64,000 bases of DNA, taken from contig NZ_QUSW01000007.1 in assembly GCF_003852895.1 (NCBI RefSeq), forward strand, positions 62,001 through 126,000, given 5' to 3'. The stretch is from Rhizobacter terrae. GTDB taxonomy: Bacteria > Pseudomonadota > Gammaproteobacteria > Burkholderiales > Burkholderiaceae_C. Both the position numbers and the translations under genes were made by a program. Shown piece after piece: positions 14,168-24,174 of the stretch. Each line of letters begins with the position of its first letter. The first letter of the stretch is position 1. Below the pieces are notes generated by a model that saw only the letters and a program-made list of their open reading frames with translations, was not told the DNA's origin and searched no databases.

Positions 14168-14524
14168 TTAGATGAACGTCCAGAGCTGGCAATGCCAGCT
14201 GCAAATCTCTTCTGGAGTCACCTCCACTCCAACTTTGGGTCTAAATGCAGGATCCTTATAAGTTGGAGAAATCACAACTACTTCTTTATGGCTCTTCCCA
14301 TCAAAACTAGGGAAGTTTTCGTCATCTAGACGAACACTCTCCCGGTTGTAAGGGACTTCCATTTTCAAGTAGTCCGATACTGCACGGACCGTATTTTCGT
14401 GCCCCCAAAAGGAGGCAAACCCGCCTTCCAGGATCTCTCTCGCCTGCTCCAGAGAGATCATGGTGATGTTGCATTCCCGGCGAACATATGCCGGGGGAAA
14501 AGTGTTGCCAAGAAGCGTTCTCAT
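14168..14524 (-). CDS. DUF1874 (AcrIII-1/Crn2-like) protein, predicted cyclic tetra-adenylate ring nuclease
   Basis: A 118-residue protein. The ATG at 14524 follows AAAGGAAGAGG and is preferred over the in-frame start at 14599. The pattern matches DUF1874: an N-terminal strand ending in GNTF, a helix with SLEQAREIL, then SFWGHENTV (His about residue 42), then the segment EVPYNRESV, and near the C-terminus VEVTPEEI. In the viral anti-CRISPR AcrIII-1 the His of the equivalent GHDST motif is catalytic and the enzyme degrades cA4, shutting off type III CRISPR ancillary nucleases. No CRISPR or cas gene lies in the window. An insert (about residues 68-80) separates the NR and VVVIS segments. AT-rich relative to neighbours. 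Activity is inference. Confidence 0.72.
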   Translation of the reverse strand: MRTLLGNTFPPAYVRRECNITMISLEQAREILEGGFASFWGHENTVRAVSDYLKMEVPYNRESVRLDDENFPSFDGKSHKEVVVISPTYKDPAFRPKVGVEVTPEEICSWHCQLWTFI

Positions 14525-14529
14525 GCCTC

Positions 14530-14700
14530 TTCCTTTCAAAAAAATTAAAAAATTCGCGTAAGCCCGCCAGTGCGAAAACCGGACATTCGCTCCACACACT
14601 CACGATGAATGTGCAAAGCGGGGCAAAGAGAAGCTCCCACGACGGGAGACCGATGACAGGCACGAACCCGTCGAACGATGGGTCGACTCTGCGTCGCTAG
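14530..14700 (-). ncRNA. Structured 5' leader of the DUF1874 gene (non-hammerhead type)
   Basis: Gene-free region read on the minus strand. It contains CGAC/GTCG, then ACCC..GGGT around a CGTTCG apex, then the block at 14662-14630 shared with the leader of island gene 2 (TGCCTGTCATCGGTC then CTCCCGTCGTGGGAG), an 8 bp stem CACATTCA/TGAGTGTG, and CCGG-loop-CTGG. The five differences from the other leader in the 33-base block are all transitions. An oligo-T stretch (AATTTTTTAATTTTTTTG) precedes the ribosome binding site. Confidence 0.6.
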
Positions 14701-14770
14701 CGCGAATTGCGCACGTCGAAATGAGGCGTCCGTGAAGCGGAATATGGAGCCTCGCTCACACACGCGGAAA

Positions 14771-14796
14771 TAAAAAAACGGGCCCCGAGAGGCCCG
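14771..14796 (-). terminator. Rho-independent terminator of the S9 peptidase gene
   Basis: Minus strand stem CGGGCC/GGCCCG (14796-14791 with 14784-14779) with a 6-base loop, followed by seven T (14778-14772). It lies 31 bases beyond the peptidase stop and marks the right edge of the accessory island. Confidence 0.88.
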
Positions 14797-14826
14797 CTGA
14801 TTCAATCCTTCAGAACGGCTGGAGAC

Positions 14827-16758
14827 TCACATTCCCTTGAGGTGTTTCGCAAAAAACTCCTCCATCGCCCCATAGAACTCGAACTGGTTCTCCTCGTTGT
14901 GGAAGCCATGGCCTTCGTTGTCCTTGACCATGTACTGCACATCCACCCCGCGCTTCTTCAGCGCTTCCACCACCTGATCGCTCTCCGCCTTGTTCACACG
15001 CGGGTCACGTGCGCCCTGGGCGATGAACAGCGGCGTCTTGATCTGGTCTGCATGCAGCGCCGGTGAGGTGGCTGCCAGGCGATCCTTGTCCTTCTCGGGG
15101 TCGCCCACCATCGCGTACATCTTCTCCAGCATCGGCTTCCAGTACGGCGGGATCGTCTTCATGAAGGTGAAGAGGTTGCTCACGCCCACGTAGTCGACGG
15201 CCGCGGCGTACAGGTCCGGCGTGAAGGTGACGCCTGCGAGCGTGGTGTAGCCGCCGTAGCTGCCGCCGTAGATGCCCACGCGCTTCGGGTCGGCGATGCC
15301 CTGCTTGATGAGCCACTGCACGCCGTCGGACACGTCGTCCTGCATCTTCAGGCCCCATTGGCCGAAGCTGGCCTCCCAGAACTGGCGGCCGTAGCCGGTG
15401 GATCCGCGGAAGTTCATCTGCAGCACGCAGTAGCCGCGGTTGGCCAGGAACTGCACCTCGGGGTTGTAGCCCCAGCCGTCACGCGCCCAGGGGCCGCCGT
15501 GCGGGTTCACGATGCACGGCAGGTTCTTGTCGCCGCGGGCCACCGGCAGGGTGAGGTAGCCGTTGATCTTCAGCCCGTCGCGGCTCGTGTAGCTCACGGG
15601 CGTGATGACCGCCATGTCCTTCTCGGGGATCCACGGGTTGATGTCCGCAAGCTTGGCCAGCGTGTCAGCCTTGGCGTCGTACACGTAGCGCGTGCCCGGC
15701 GTCTTGTCGTTGTAGGCAGCGACGATGAACTTGTCCTCGGCACGGGTGGCCGACTGCAGGTTTACCTCATAGCCCGCCAGCTTGGATTCGATCTTCTTGT
15801 ACAGCGCCTCGTCCTGCGCGGTGAAGAACTTGCGCTGGGCCTTGGCGGTCTGGTAGTTGGCCAGCGTCAGCACCTTGCGCAGGCGCGACCAGGCCGCGTT
15901 GTCCAGGTCCACCTCGGGGTTCTCGTACACCACCTGCTCGGCATCGGGCTTGGCGGGGTCGATCAGCACCAGCGCCTGCTTGTCGCGGCCGCGGTTGGAC
16001 AGCGCATAGAAGCGCTTGTTGTCCGCGGTGAAGAACTGCACGTCGACGCTGGTCTTGTAGTCGGTGGTGATGATGGGCTTGAACTCGCCCGTGCTGCCGT
16101 CGCGGTACAGCACCGAGGTGTTCACGCCGTCGCTGGTGGTGCCGATGCGCACGCGCCCGGCGTGGTCCATGCTCCAGCCGACGATGTTGCCGGGGTTCTG
16201 CGCCACCAGCTCCGCCTTGTGGGTGCGCAGGTCGACCTTGAAGATGTCGAACACCTTCGGGTCGCGCTTGTTGTGGCTCACGAGGATGTGGTTGGGGTCG
16301 TCGGGCAGGTCGTTTTCCAGCGACGCGCGCACGCCGGGGTAGGGCGTGAGGTCGGTGACCTTGCCGGTGACGGTGTCGACCGCCACCACGTGGAAGTTCT
16401 CGTCGCCGCCGAAGTCCTTCGTGTAGAGGATGGTGCGGCTGCCCTTCCAGAAGTAGTTGCTGATGTCGCGGGCGGTTTCCTGGGTCAGCTGGCGGGGCTC
16501 GCCCTGCGGCTGGCTGCCCTTGAGCGGCTGCACGAAGATGTTGCGGCGGTTGGCCTCGCCCGAGGGCTGCATGAAGCTGAGGGTCTTGCCGTCTTCCGAG
16601 AGCCGGAAATAGGCCTTGGGCGAGTTGCGGAAGAAGTCCTTGACCGGGTAGGCCTTGGGGGCGGCGGCCTGCTCGGCCTGGGCGAACGCGGGAGTCACGC
16701 AGCTTGTGGCTGCGGCGATCGCCGCCGTGGCGAGCACGGCGGGGCGAACGAATTTCAT
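14827..16758 (-). CDS. Exported prolyl oligopeptidase-type S9 family peptidase
   Basis: A 643-residue serine peptidase of family S9. The ATG at 16758 follows AGGAGG and a Sec signal peptide ends near AFAQA (about residue 24), so the longer frame upstream is not used. The N-terminal two thirds form the beta-propeller that gates access; the catalytic domain has Ser in GIYGGSYGGY (about residue 500), Asp in GARDPRVN (about 585) and His in NEGHGF (about 618). It likely cleaves peptides in the periplasm or outside. It is divergent from leuS and lies to the right of the island; its terminator borders the island. Confidence 0.93.
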   Translation of the reverse strand: MKFVRPAVLATAAIAAATSCVTPAFAQAEQAAAPKAYPVKDFFRNSPKAYFRLSEDGKTLSFMQPSGEANRRNIFVQPLKGSQPQGEPRQLTQETARDISNYFWKGSRTILYTKDFGGDENFHVVAVDTVTGKVTDLTPYPGVRASLENDLPDDPNHILVSHNKRDPKVFDIFKVDLRTHKAELVAQNPGNIVGWSMDHAGRVRIGTTSDGVNTSVLYRDGSTGEFKPIITTDYKTSVDVQFFTADNKRFYALSNRGRDKQALVLIDPAKPDAEQVVYENPEVDLDNAAWSRLRKVLTLANYQTAKAQRKFFTAQDEALYKKIESKLAGYEVNLQSATRAEDKFIVAAYNDKTPGTRYVYDAKADTLAKLADINPWIPEKDMAVITPVSYTSRDGLKINGYLTLPVARGDKNLPCIVNPHGGPWARDGWGYNPEVQFLANRGYCVLQMNFRGSTGYGRQFWEASFGQWGLKMQDDVSDGVQWLIKQGIADPKRVGIYGGSYGGYTTLAGVTFTPDLYAAAVDYVGVSNLFTFMKTIPPYWKPMLEKMYAMVGDPEKDKDRLAATSPALHADQIKTPLFIAQGARDPRVNKAESDQVVEALKKRGVDVQYMVKDNEGHGFHNEENQFEFYGAMEEFFAKHLKGM

Positions 16759-16972
16759 GGGAAACCTCCTGGTTTTTGTGGGAGCAGGATGATGCGCCCG
16801 CAGGCATGTCGGGCGCCTGACCTTGCGACGAACGGCGTTTTCCTGGGAATCGGCTGCATTCCAGTCCGCCGGAGGGATGGCCGCAGGGGGCGGCTTCCTA
16901 TAATCTGCCCTTCTTTTCGAGGCCGCACCACGACCTTTCCGCCCCCGGGATTGCTCGGGCGGCGCCACCCGC

Positions 16973-19624
16973 ATGAACCCAGACTTCAAACCCGACGACA
17001 TCGAACGTGCCGCGCAGGCCGCCTGGAACGCCCGCGACGCCTACCGCGTGAACGAGGACGCATCGCGCCCCAAGTTCTACGCCTGCTCGATGCTGCCCTA
17101 CCCCAGCGGCAAGCTGCACATGGGGCACGTGCGCAACTACACCATCAACGACATGATGGCCCGCTACCTGCGCATGAAGGGGTACAACGTCCTCATGCCC
17201 ATGGGCTGGGACGCCTTCGGCCTGCCGGCGGAGAACGCCGCCATCGACAAGAAGGTGGCGCCGGCGAAGTGGACGCGCGACAACATCGCCGACATGAAGT
17301 CGCAGATGCAGCCGCTGGGCCTGGCCTTCGACTGGTCGCGCGAGGTCGCCACCTGCGACCCCGAGTACTACAAGTGGAACCAGTGGTTCTTCCTGAAGAT
17401 GCTCGACAAGGGCCTGGCCTACAAGAAGACCCAGGTCGTCAACTGGGACCCGGTGGACCAGACCGTGCTCGCCAACGAGCAGGTGGTGGACGGCAAGGGC
17501 TGGCGCAGCGGCGCGCCGGTGGAGCGCCGCGAGATCCCGGGCTACTACCTGGCCATCACCCAGTACGCCGATGAGCTGCTGGCCAACGTGGCCGATCCGG
17601 CCGCACCCAACTACCTGAGCGGCTGGCCCGAGCGCGTGCGCCTGATGCAGGAGCACTGGATCGGCAAGAGCGAGGGCGTGCGCTTTGCCTTCCCGCACCA
17701 GATCAAGGACGACAGCGGCCATCTCATCCAGGACGGCAAGCTGTGGGTCTTCACCACGCGGGCCGACACCATCATGGGCGTCACCTTCTGCGCGGTGGCG
17801 GCCGAGCATCCACTGGCCACGCACGCCGCGAAGAACAATCCCGCGCTGGCTGCCTTCATCGAGAAGTGCAAGCTGGGTGGCACCACCGAGGCCGAGTTGG
17901 CCCTCAAGGAAAAAGAGGGCATGCCCACGGGCCTGAAGGTCACGCATCCGCTGACCAACGAGCCGGTGGACGTGTGGGTGGGCAACTACGTGCTCATGGG
18001 CTATGGCGACGGCGCCGTGATGGGCGTGCCCGGCCACGACGAGCGCGACTTCGCCTTCGCCAAGAAGTACGGCATCGACATCCTGCAGGTCATCGCGGTG
18101 GACGACGAGTCCGAGTACAGCTACGACCACTGGCAGGAGTGGTATGCCGACAAGCAGCGCGGCATCACCGTCAATTCCGACAACTTCAGCGGCATGCCCT
18201 ACAAGGTGGCCGTGGATGCGGTGGCCAAGGCGCTGCATGCGCAGGGGCTGGGCGACAAGAAGACGACCTGGCGCCTGCGCGACTGGGGCATCAGCCGCCA
18301 GCGCTACTGGGGCACGCCCATCCCCATCATCCATTGCCCGAAGTGCGGCGATGTGCCGGTGCCCGAGAAGGACCTGCCGGTGCTGCTGCCCGAAGACCTG
18401 GTGCCCGACGGCAGCGGCAACCCGCTGAACAAGAGCGCCAACTTCCTGAACGTGGCCTGCCCGACATGCGGCGCGGATGCCCGGCGCGAGACCGACACGA
18501 TGGACACCTTCGTGGACTCGGCCTGGTACTACATGCGCTACTGCTGCCCGGACAGCCACGACCGCATGGTCGACGAGCGCAACGACTACTGGATGCCGAT
18601 GGACCAGTACATCGGCGGCATCGAGCACGCAGTGCTGCACCTGCTGTACGCGCGCTTCTGGACCAAGGCCATGCGCGACATCGGCCTCGTGAAGTTCGAC
18701 GAGCCGTTCACCAAGCTGTTCACGCAGGGCATGCTGCTGAACGAGTCGTTCTTCCGTGAAGACGATGCGGGCAAGAAGCGCTGGTTCTACCCGAGCGAAG
18801 TCGAGGTGCAGTACGACGACAAGGGCCACCCGGTGGGCGCCGTGTCGAGGGAAGACGGCCAGCCGGTGAGCCTGGGCGGCATCGAGAAGATGTCCAAGTC
18901 CAAGAACAACGTGGTCGAGCCGCGCGACATCATCGCGCGCTTCGGCGCCGACACCGCGCGGCTGTTCACGATGTTCGCGGGCCCCCCGGACCAGAGCGCT
19001 GCCTGGTCGGACTCCGGCGCCGAAGGCTCCTTCCGCTACCTGCGCCGCCTGTGGAACTTCGGCGTGAAGCACGCCGACCGCATCCAGCGCGCGGGCCACC
19101 ACATCGAGGGCCTGTCTGCCGGCGCGAAGGACCTGCGCCGCGAGGTGCACACCCTGCTGGGCCAGGTCAGCCACGATTACGACAGCCTGAAATACAACAC
19201 GGTGGTGTCGGGCGCGATGAAGCTGCTCAACGCGCTGGAAGGCGCGAAGCTGGCCGACACGCCGGCCGACGATGCCGCGCTGCGCGAAGGCGTGAGCGTC
19301 CTGCTGCGCGGGCTGTACCCGGCCGCGCCCCACATCGCCCATGCGCTGTGGACGGATCTCGGTTACGCCAAGGTGCATGGCGACCTGCTGGACGCCGAAT
19401 GGCCGAAGGTGGATGTGGCCGCGCTGGTGCAGGACGAGATCGAGTGGGTGCTGCAGGTCAACGGCAAGCTGCGCGGATCGGTGAAGGTGCCGGCCGCGGC
19501 AGACAAGTCGGCGATCGAGGCGGCTGCGGTCGCGAGCCCCGAATTCATCAAGTTCTCCGAGGGCAAGCCCGTGAAGAAGATCGTCATGCCGCCCGGCCGA
19601 TACTTGATCAACGTGGTGGTCTGA
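16973..19624 (+). CDS. leuS: Leucyl-tRNA synthetase
   Basis: An 883-residue class I aminoacyl-tRNA synthetase. The HIGH-type motif is HMGH within [11 protein letters not shown] (about residue 50) and the KMSKS motif is in [10 protein letters not shown] (about residue 640). A CP1 editing domain is inserted between them, and the C-terminal anticodon-binding and LeuS-specific domains follow. It charges tRNA-Leu and edits mischarged products. lptE starts 6 bases after its stop, the usual leuS-lptE-holA unit. Confidence 0.98.
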   Translation: MNPDFKPDDIERAAQAAWNARDAYRVNEDASRPKFYACSMLPYPSGKLHMGHVRNYTINDMMARYLRMKGYNVLMPMGWDAFGLPAENAAIDKKVAPAKWTRDNIADMKSQMQPLGLAFDWSREVATCDPEYYKWNQWFFLKMLDKGLAYKKTQVVNWDPVDQTVLANEQVVDGKGWRSGAPVERREIPGYYLAITQYADELLANVADPAAPNYLSGWPERVRLMQEHWIGKSEGVRFAFPHQIKDDSGHLIQDGKLWVFTTRADTIMGVTFCAVAAEHPLATHAAKNNPALAAFIEKCKLGGTTEAELALKEKEGMPTGLKVTHPLTNEPVDVWVGNYVLMGYGDGAVMGVPGHDERDFAFAKKYGIDILQVIAVDDESEYSYDHWQEWYADKQRGITVNSDNFSGMPYKVAVDAVAKALHAQGLGDKKTTWRLRDWGISRQRYWGTPIPIIHCPKCGDVPVPEKDLPVLLPEDLVPDGSGNPLNKSANFLNVACPTCGADARRETDTMDTFVDSAWYYMRYCCPDSHDRMVDERNDYWMPMDQYIGGIEHAVLHLLYARFWTKAMRDIGLVKFDEPFTKLFTQGMLLNESFFREDDAGKKRWFYPSEVEVQYDDKGHPVGAVSREDGQPVSLGGIEKMSKSKNNVVEPRDIIARFGADTARLFTMFAGPPDQSAAWSDSGAEGSFRYLRRLWNFGVKHADRIQRAGHHIEGLSAGAKDLRREVHTLLGQVSHDYDSLKYNTVVSGAMKLLNALEGAKLADTPADDAALREGVSVLLRGLYPAAPHIAHALWTDLGYAKVHGDLLDAEWPKVDVAALVQDEIEWVLQVNGKLRGSVKVPAAADKSAIEAAAVASPEFIKFSEGKPVKKIVMPPGRYLINVVV

Positions 19625-19630
19625 CACCGC

Positions 19631-20128
19631 ATGCCATCCACCCGGCGTCACTTCCTCGCCGCAGCCGGCGCCCTCGCGCTCTCCGGCTGCGGCTTCGAGC
19701 TGCGCCGCGCGCCCGAGTTGCACTTCCGCTCCATCGCGCTCAGCGGCTTCGCGCCGCGCTCGCCGCTGGCCGAGGAGTTGCGCCTGAACATCAACGCCAG
19801 CAAGACGACGCTGGTCGTCGAATCGCTGGCCCAGGCGCAGGTGGTGCTGGAGTCCATCACCGACGCGCGCGAGCGCAGCGTGGTGGCGAGCACTGCGGCC
19901 GGCCAGGTGCGTGAACTGACCTTGCGCACCCGCTTCGTCTTCAAGCTGCACACCGTCTCCGGCCGTGAACTCATCCCGTCCACCGAGCTGCTGCTCAGCC
20001 GGGACCTGAGCTATAGCGAAAGCGCGGCGCTGGCCAAGGAGCAGGAGGAAGCCCTGTTGTTCCGCGCCATGCAAAGCGATATCGTGTCCCAGGTGATGCG
20101 GCGCCTGACCGCTATCCAGAATCCCTGA
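19631..20128 (+). CDS. lptE: LPS-assembly lipoprotein LptE
   Basis: A 165-residue lipoprotein with a twin-Arg-like start (STRRHFLAAAGALALSGC) and lipobox Cys near residue 20. The mature part matches LptE (FELRRAPELHFRSIALSG and later ELLLSRDLSYSE). It plugs the LptD barrel and helps lipopolysaccharide reach the outer leaflet; lptD itself is at 33027-35375. The stop overlaps the holA start (TGATG), so the two are translationally coupled. Confidence 0.93.
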   Translation: MPSTRRHFLAAAGALALSGCGFELRRAPELHFRSIALSGFAPRSPLAEELRLNINASKTTLVVESLAQAQVVLESITDARERSVVASTAAGQVRELTLRTRFVFKLHTVSGRELIPSTELLLSRDLSYSESAALAKEQEEALLFRAMQSDIVSQVMRRLTAIQNP

Positions 20129-21216
20129 TGCAAGTTCGCCTCGAACAGCTCGACGCTCATCTGAAGAAGGGCTTGCGCCCCATCTACACGCTCTGGGGCG
20201 ACGAGCCCTTGCTGTCCCAGGAAGCGGGCGACGCCGTGCGGGCCGCGGCGCGCGCCGCCGGCTACACCGAGCGGCAGGTGCACACCGTGCAGGGCGCGCA
20301 CTTCAACTGGAGCGGCCTGCTTGGCGCCTCGCAGGCCATGAGCCTGTTCGCCGACAAGCAGATCATCGAGATCCGCATCCCTTCGGGCAAGCCGGGCAAG
20401 GAAGGCTCCGAGGCCCTGCAGCGCTACTGCGAGACGCTGTCGGATGACGTCGTGACGCTGGTCTTCCTGCCCAAGCTCGACCGGCAGCAGCAGGCGAGCG
20501 CCTGGTTCACGGCACTCGATGGCGCGGGCGTGTCCGTGCGCCTCGACCCGATCGACCGCAAGATGCTGCCGCAGTGGATCGCCCAGCGGCTGTCCATGCA
20601 GGGCCAGCGCGTGCAGGGCGGCGATGCGGGGCAGCAGGCACTGGGCTTCTTCGCCGACCGGGTCGAGGGCAACCTGCTCGCGGCGCACCAGGAAATCCAG
20701 AAGCTCGCGCTGCTGTACCCGCAGGGCGAACTGAGCTTCGAGCAGATCGAAGCCGCCGTGCTCAACGTCGCGCGCTACGACGTCTTCAAGCTCGGCGAAG
20801 CGGTGTTGGCCGGCCAGGTCGCGCGTGCCCTGCGCATGCTCGACGGCCTGCGCGCCGAGGGCGAGGCGGCGGTGCTCGTGCACTGGACGCTGGCCGAGGA
20901 CATCCGCGGCCTCAAGCGTGTGCGCGATGCGATCAGCACCGGCAAGCCCTTGCCCCTGGCCCTGCGCGAGGCGCGGGTGTGGGGGGCGAAGGAGCGGCTG
21001 TTCGAGCGCGCCGTGCCCCTGCTGACCGACAACGCCGTGTCCGAACTGCTGCATGCGGCCCAGGTGTGCGACGGGCTGGTCAAAGGCCTGCGGCATCCCG
21101 ATTGGCCGAGCGAGGCCTGGGAAGGCCTCAAGCGCCTGGCGCTGATGACCATGCAATGGACGGCGGGTTCGCCGCGCGGCAAGAGCACGACGACGCGGCT
21201 GGCGCTCGGGGCCTGA
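20128..21216 (+). CDS. holA: DNA polymerase III subunit delta
   Basis: A 362-residue HolA. The N-terminal RFC-like domain (YTLWGDEPLLSQEAGDAVR) and the C-terminal collar domain (NAVSELLHAAQVCDGLVKGL) match the delta subunit of the clamp loader, which opens the beta clamp during replication. It starts within the lptE stop codon. Length fits the family. Confidence 0.95.
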   Translation: MQVRLEQLDAHLKKGLRPIYTLWGDEPLLSQEAGDAVRAAARAAGYTERQVHTVQGAHFNWSGLLGASQAMSLFADKQIIEIRIPSGKPGKEGSEALQRYCETLSDDVVTLVFLPKLDRQQQASAWFTALDGAGVSVRLDPIDRKMLPQWIAQRLSMQGQRVQGGDAGQQALGFFADRVEGNLLAAHQEIQKLALLYPQGELSFEQIEAAVLNVARYDVFKLGEAVLAGQVARALRMLDGLRAEGEAAVLVHWTLAEDIRGLKRVRDAISTGKPLPLALREARVWGAKERLFERAVPLLTDNAVSELLHAAQVCDGLVKGLRHPDWPSEAWEGLKRLALMTMQWTAGSPRGKSTTTRLALGA

Positions 21217-21231
21217 ACCCTTCCGGCGCGC

Positions 21232-22137
21232 TCAATAGCCGCGCGACCGATCGACCAGATGCTCTGGCGCGAGGCCGGCCCGCAGCCGGGCCACGTTCGA
21301 GGCCACGGCCGCACTCGCGCTGCGGGCATCGGTCCAGGCCGCGATGTGCGGCAGCACGGTGATGTGCGGGTGGGCCCAGAACGCGTGGTCGCTTGCCAAG
21401 GGCTCCACATGGAACACGTCGAGCACGGCGCGAGACAGCTGCCCGTCGGCCAGCGCCTGCAGCAGGTCACCGTCCGCCACATGCCCGCCGCGGCCGAGGT
21501 TGACGAGGGCGCTGCGGCGCTTCATCTGCGCGAAGCGGTCGCGGTTGAAGAAGTGGTGGGTCTCGCCGGTCAGGGGCATGAGGTTGATGACGATGTCCGA
21601 GCGCGCCAGCAGGCCGGCCAGCGCGGGCATGCCTGAGCGGCGGCTCCAGCCCTCCACCGCATAGCCGAGCGCGCGCAGCCGGTCCGCCACGGTTGATCCC
21701 ATCTGGCCCTGCCCGAGCACGGCGACTTGGACTTCGTCCGCACGAAGCTGATCGTGCTGCAGCCAACGCGCCTCGCGCTGCTGCGCCTGGTAGTCGAAGA
21801 AGCGCCGGTGCAGTCCGAGCACGGCCCATTGCGCGGTTTCCGCCATGGCGATGTTCATGGCCGGGTCCACCATGCGCGCCAGCGGCACGGCGGGGTCGAT
21901 GCTGTGGTCCTGCAGGAGCCGGTCGACGCCGGCCCACAGCGACTGGATGAAACGCAAGTTGGGCAGGCCCGTCAACGAACCGGGCGGCGGCTTGGCGACC
22001 ACCGCGACGTCGATGGCGGCAGCATCGGCCAGGCTGCGATCGGCCACGATGGTTTCGCCCGGCATCGCCTCGCGCAGGCAGCGCAGCCACAGATCGTGTT
22101 CATCGGCCGGCAGGTCGGCCACCAGGAGGATGGCCAT
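21232..22137 (-). CDS. D-2-hydroxyacid dehydrogenase, glyoxylate/hydroxypyruvate reductase type
   Basis: A 301-residue NAD(P)-dependent 2-hydroxyacid dehydrogenase resembling GhrA. The start ATG at 22137 gives MAILLVADLP; upstream in-frame codons overlap the neighbour. The nucleotide-binding motif is GQGQMGSTVADRL (about residue 140), and the catalytic Arg, Glu and His lie in LGRGGHV, VEPLAS and VLPHIAAWT. It probably reduces glyoxylate or hydroxypyruvate. It follows cinA by 1 base on the same strand, but is unrelated to thiamine or lipid synthesis. Confidence 0.88.
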   Translation of the reverse strand: MAILLVADLPADEHDLWLRCLREAMPGETIVADRSLADAAAIDVAVVAKPPPGSLTGLPNLRFIQSLWAGVDRLLQDHSIDPAVPLARMVDPAMNIAMAETAQWAVLGLHRRFFDYQAQQREARWLQHDQLRADEVQVAVLGQGQMGSTVADRLRALGYAVEGWSRRSGMPALAGLLARSDIVINLMPLTGETHHFFNRDRFAQMKRRSALVNLGRGGHVADGDLLQALADGQLSRAVLDVFHVEPLASDHAFWAHPHITVLPHIAAWTDARSASAAVASNVARLRAGLAPEHLVDRSRGY

Positions 22138-22138
22138 C

Positions 22139-22623
<485 letters not shown>

Positions 22624-22633
<10 letters not shown>

Positions 22634-23169
22634 CTCCACAAGGCGATGACCAGCAGCGTGCACAAGGCGGCCACGAGGTCGTCGAAGATGATGCCGAAGC
22701 CCTGCGCCCAGCCGATGGGCTGCCCGCGCCGGCTCTTGAAAAGCTGGTCCGCCCAGGCCACCGGGCCGGGCTTGGCCGCATCGAAGAAGCGAAAGAGCGC
22801 GAAGGCCGCGAACTGGCCCCACAGCCCCACCGGCATCACCAGCCAGAGCACGAGCCAGAAGGCGATGACTTCGTCCCACACCACGGGCGATGGGTCGGCC
22901 GTGGCCAGGTTGCGGGCGGTGACGGTGCAGGCCCACCAGCCCACCACCAGGCTCAGTGCCATCACGATCGCCCATTGCGAATCGGGCATGCGCGGATGCA
23001 GCAGCACAAAGGCCAGCCAGGCCCACAGCGTGCCCGCCGTGCCGGGCGCGACAGGCGACAGGCCGCTGCCGAAACCCAGCGCGATGATGTGCGCCGGATT
23101 CGAGAGGAGAAACCGCACCGTGGGCTTGCGCGGCGCGGTGCGCACGGGGGGATGCAGCGCGTCGTTCAT
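22624..23169 (-). CDS. pgpA: Phosphatidylglycerophosphatase A
   Basis: A 181-residue inner membrane phosphatase with several hydrophobic helices and the family motif FGSGLSPVAPGTAGTL (about residue 34) plus an acidic segment GFGIIFDDLVA near the C-terminus. It removes phosphate from phosphatidylglycerophosphate to yield phosphatidylglycerol. It overlaps thiL by 4 bases (ATGA) and cinA by 10, so the three are translationally coupled. Confidence 0.94.
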
Positions 23170-24119
23170 GAGCGGAAATGGTCGAAGGATCCGAAGCTGT
23201 TTTCCAGCGTTCGGCCCTGGAGGTCGATGAGTTCGAGGCCCGTCTTGCTGCGGGCCCGGCCGATGCGTGTGACAGCCACCTTGGCGGTCTTCGCGGCATC
23301 GAGAACAGCGGCGGCGCGATCAGCGGGCGCCGTGAACACCAGCTCGTAGTCGTCGCCGCCCGCCAGCGTGCACAGGCGTTGCAAGGGCAGGGGCTGGGCC
23401 TTCATGACGTCGCTGCGCGGCAGGAGGTCGGCCTCGATGACGGCGCCCACGTCCGAGCGACGAAGGATGTGCGAGAGATCGCCGAGCAGCCCGTCGGACA
23501 CGTCGATCGCGCTGGTGGCAATGCCCCGCAGCGCCTGCCCCAGGGCCACCCGCGGTTGCGGCAGCTCCATCGCACGGCGAACCTGCTCGAAGCCCGCTCC
23601 GTCCAGCGCATGCGTGGCGCGGAACACCTCCAGCGCCAGGCGCGCATCGCCCACCGTGCCGCTGACGTAGATGTCGTCGCCCGCGCGCGCGCCTCTGCGC
23701 AGGAGCGCCTGGCCGCGCGGCACTTCGCCGAAGACGGTGATGCAGATGTTGAGCGGGCCCTGCGTGGTGTCGCCGCCGATGAGCTCGCAGCCATGCGCAT
23801 CCGCCAGGGCCAGCAGCCCGCGCGAGAAGCCCTCGAGGAAGGCGGCATCCGCCCGAGGCAGCGCGAGCGCCAGCGTGAAGGCCAGCGGTGCCGCGCCGCA
23901 GGCCGCGAGATCGCTCAGGTTGACCGCCAGCGCCTTGTGCCCCAGCCGCTCGGGCAGCACGGTGGACAGGAAATGCCGGCCTTCCACCAGCATGTCGGTG
24001 GAGGTGGCCAGCTGCATGCCCGCGCCGACCTCGAACACCGCACAGTCGTCGCCCACCCCCACGGCCGCGCGCCGCGCGGGCCGCGTGAAGAAGCGTTCAA
24101 TGAGATCGAATTCACCCAT
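23166..24119 (-). CDS. thiL: Thiamine-monophosphate kinase
   Basis: A 317-residue ThiL. The N-terminal GVGDDCAVF (about residue 22) and the segment MLVEGRHF contain the Mg-ATP-binding Asp residues; LIGGDTTQGP and AIDVSDGLLGDL are further family signatures. It phosphorylates thiamine monophosphate to thiamine pyrophosphate. Its stop overlaps the pgpA start. Confidence 0.95.
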   Translation of the reverse strand: MGEFDLIERFFTRPARRAAVGVGDDCAVFEVGAGMQLATSTDMLVEGRHFLSTVLPERLGHKALAVNLSDLAACGAAPLAFTLALALPRADAAFLEGFSRGLLALADAHGCELIGGDTTQGPLNICITVFGEVPRGQALLRRGARAGDDIYVSGTVGDARLALEVFRATHALDGAGFEQVRRAMELPQPRVALGQALRGIATSAIDVSDGLLGDLSHILRRSDVGAVIEADLLPRSDVMKAQPLPLQRLCTLAGGDDYELVFTAPADRAAAVLDAAKTAKVAVTRIGRARSKTGLELIDLQGRTLENSFGSFDHFRS

Positions 24120-24174
24120 GCGCCGGGATTATCGGCGTGCGTTCATGTCATGGGTGGCGCAGGTGATTGGCCGC

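Noticed and set aside
13740..14171. 143-codon plus-strand frame across the gene-free part of the island
   Set aside because: It is antisense to the second hammerhead and to a terminator and reads as Arg/Ser/Cys-rich noise.
14560..14720. Three-way-junction-like fold in the DUF1874 leader as a third hammerhead
   Set aside because: A stem III-like ACCC/GGGT hairpin exists, but no CUGANGA and no GAA core sequences flank it.
10401..14826. Integron gene-cassette array
   Set aside because: No integrase gene, and no attC-type pairs of RYYYAAC and GTTRRRY at cassette ends were found; the cassettes also lie in both orientations.
10401..14826. CRISPR array or cas genes to go with the DUF1874 protein
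   Set aside because: No regularly spaced direct repeats and no cas-like reading frames on either strand of the window.
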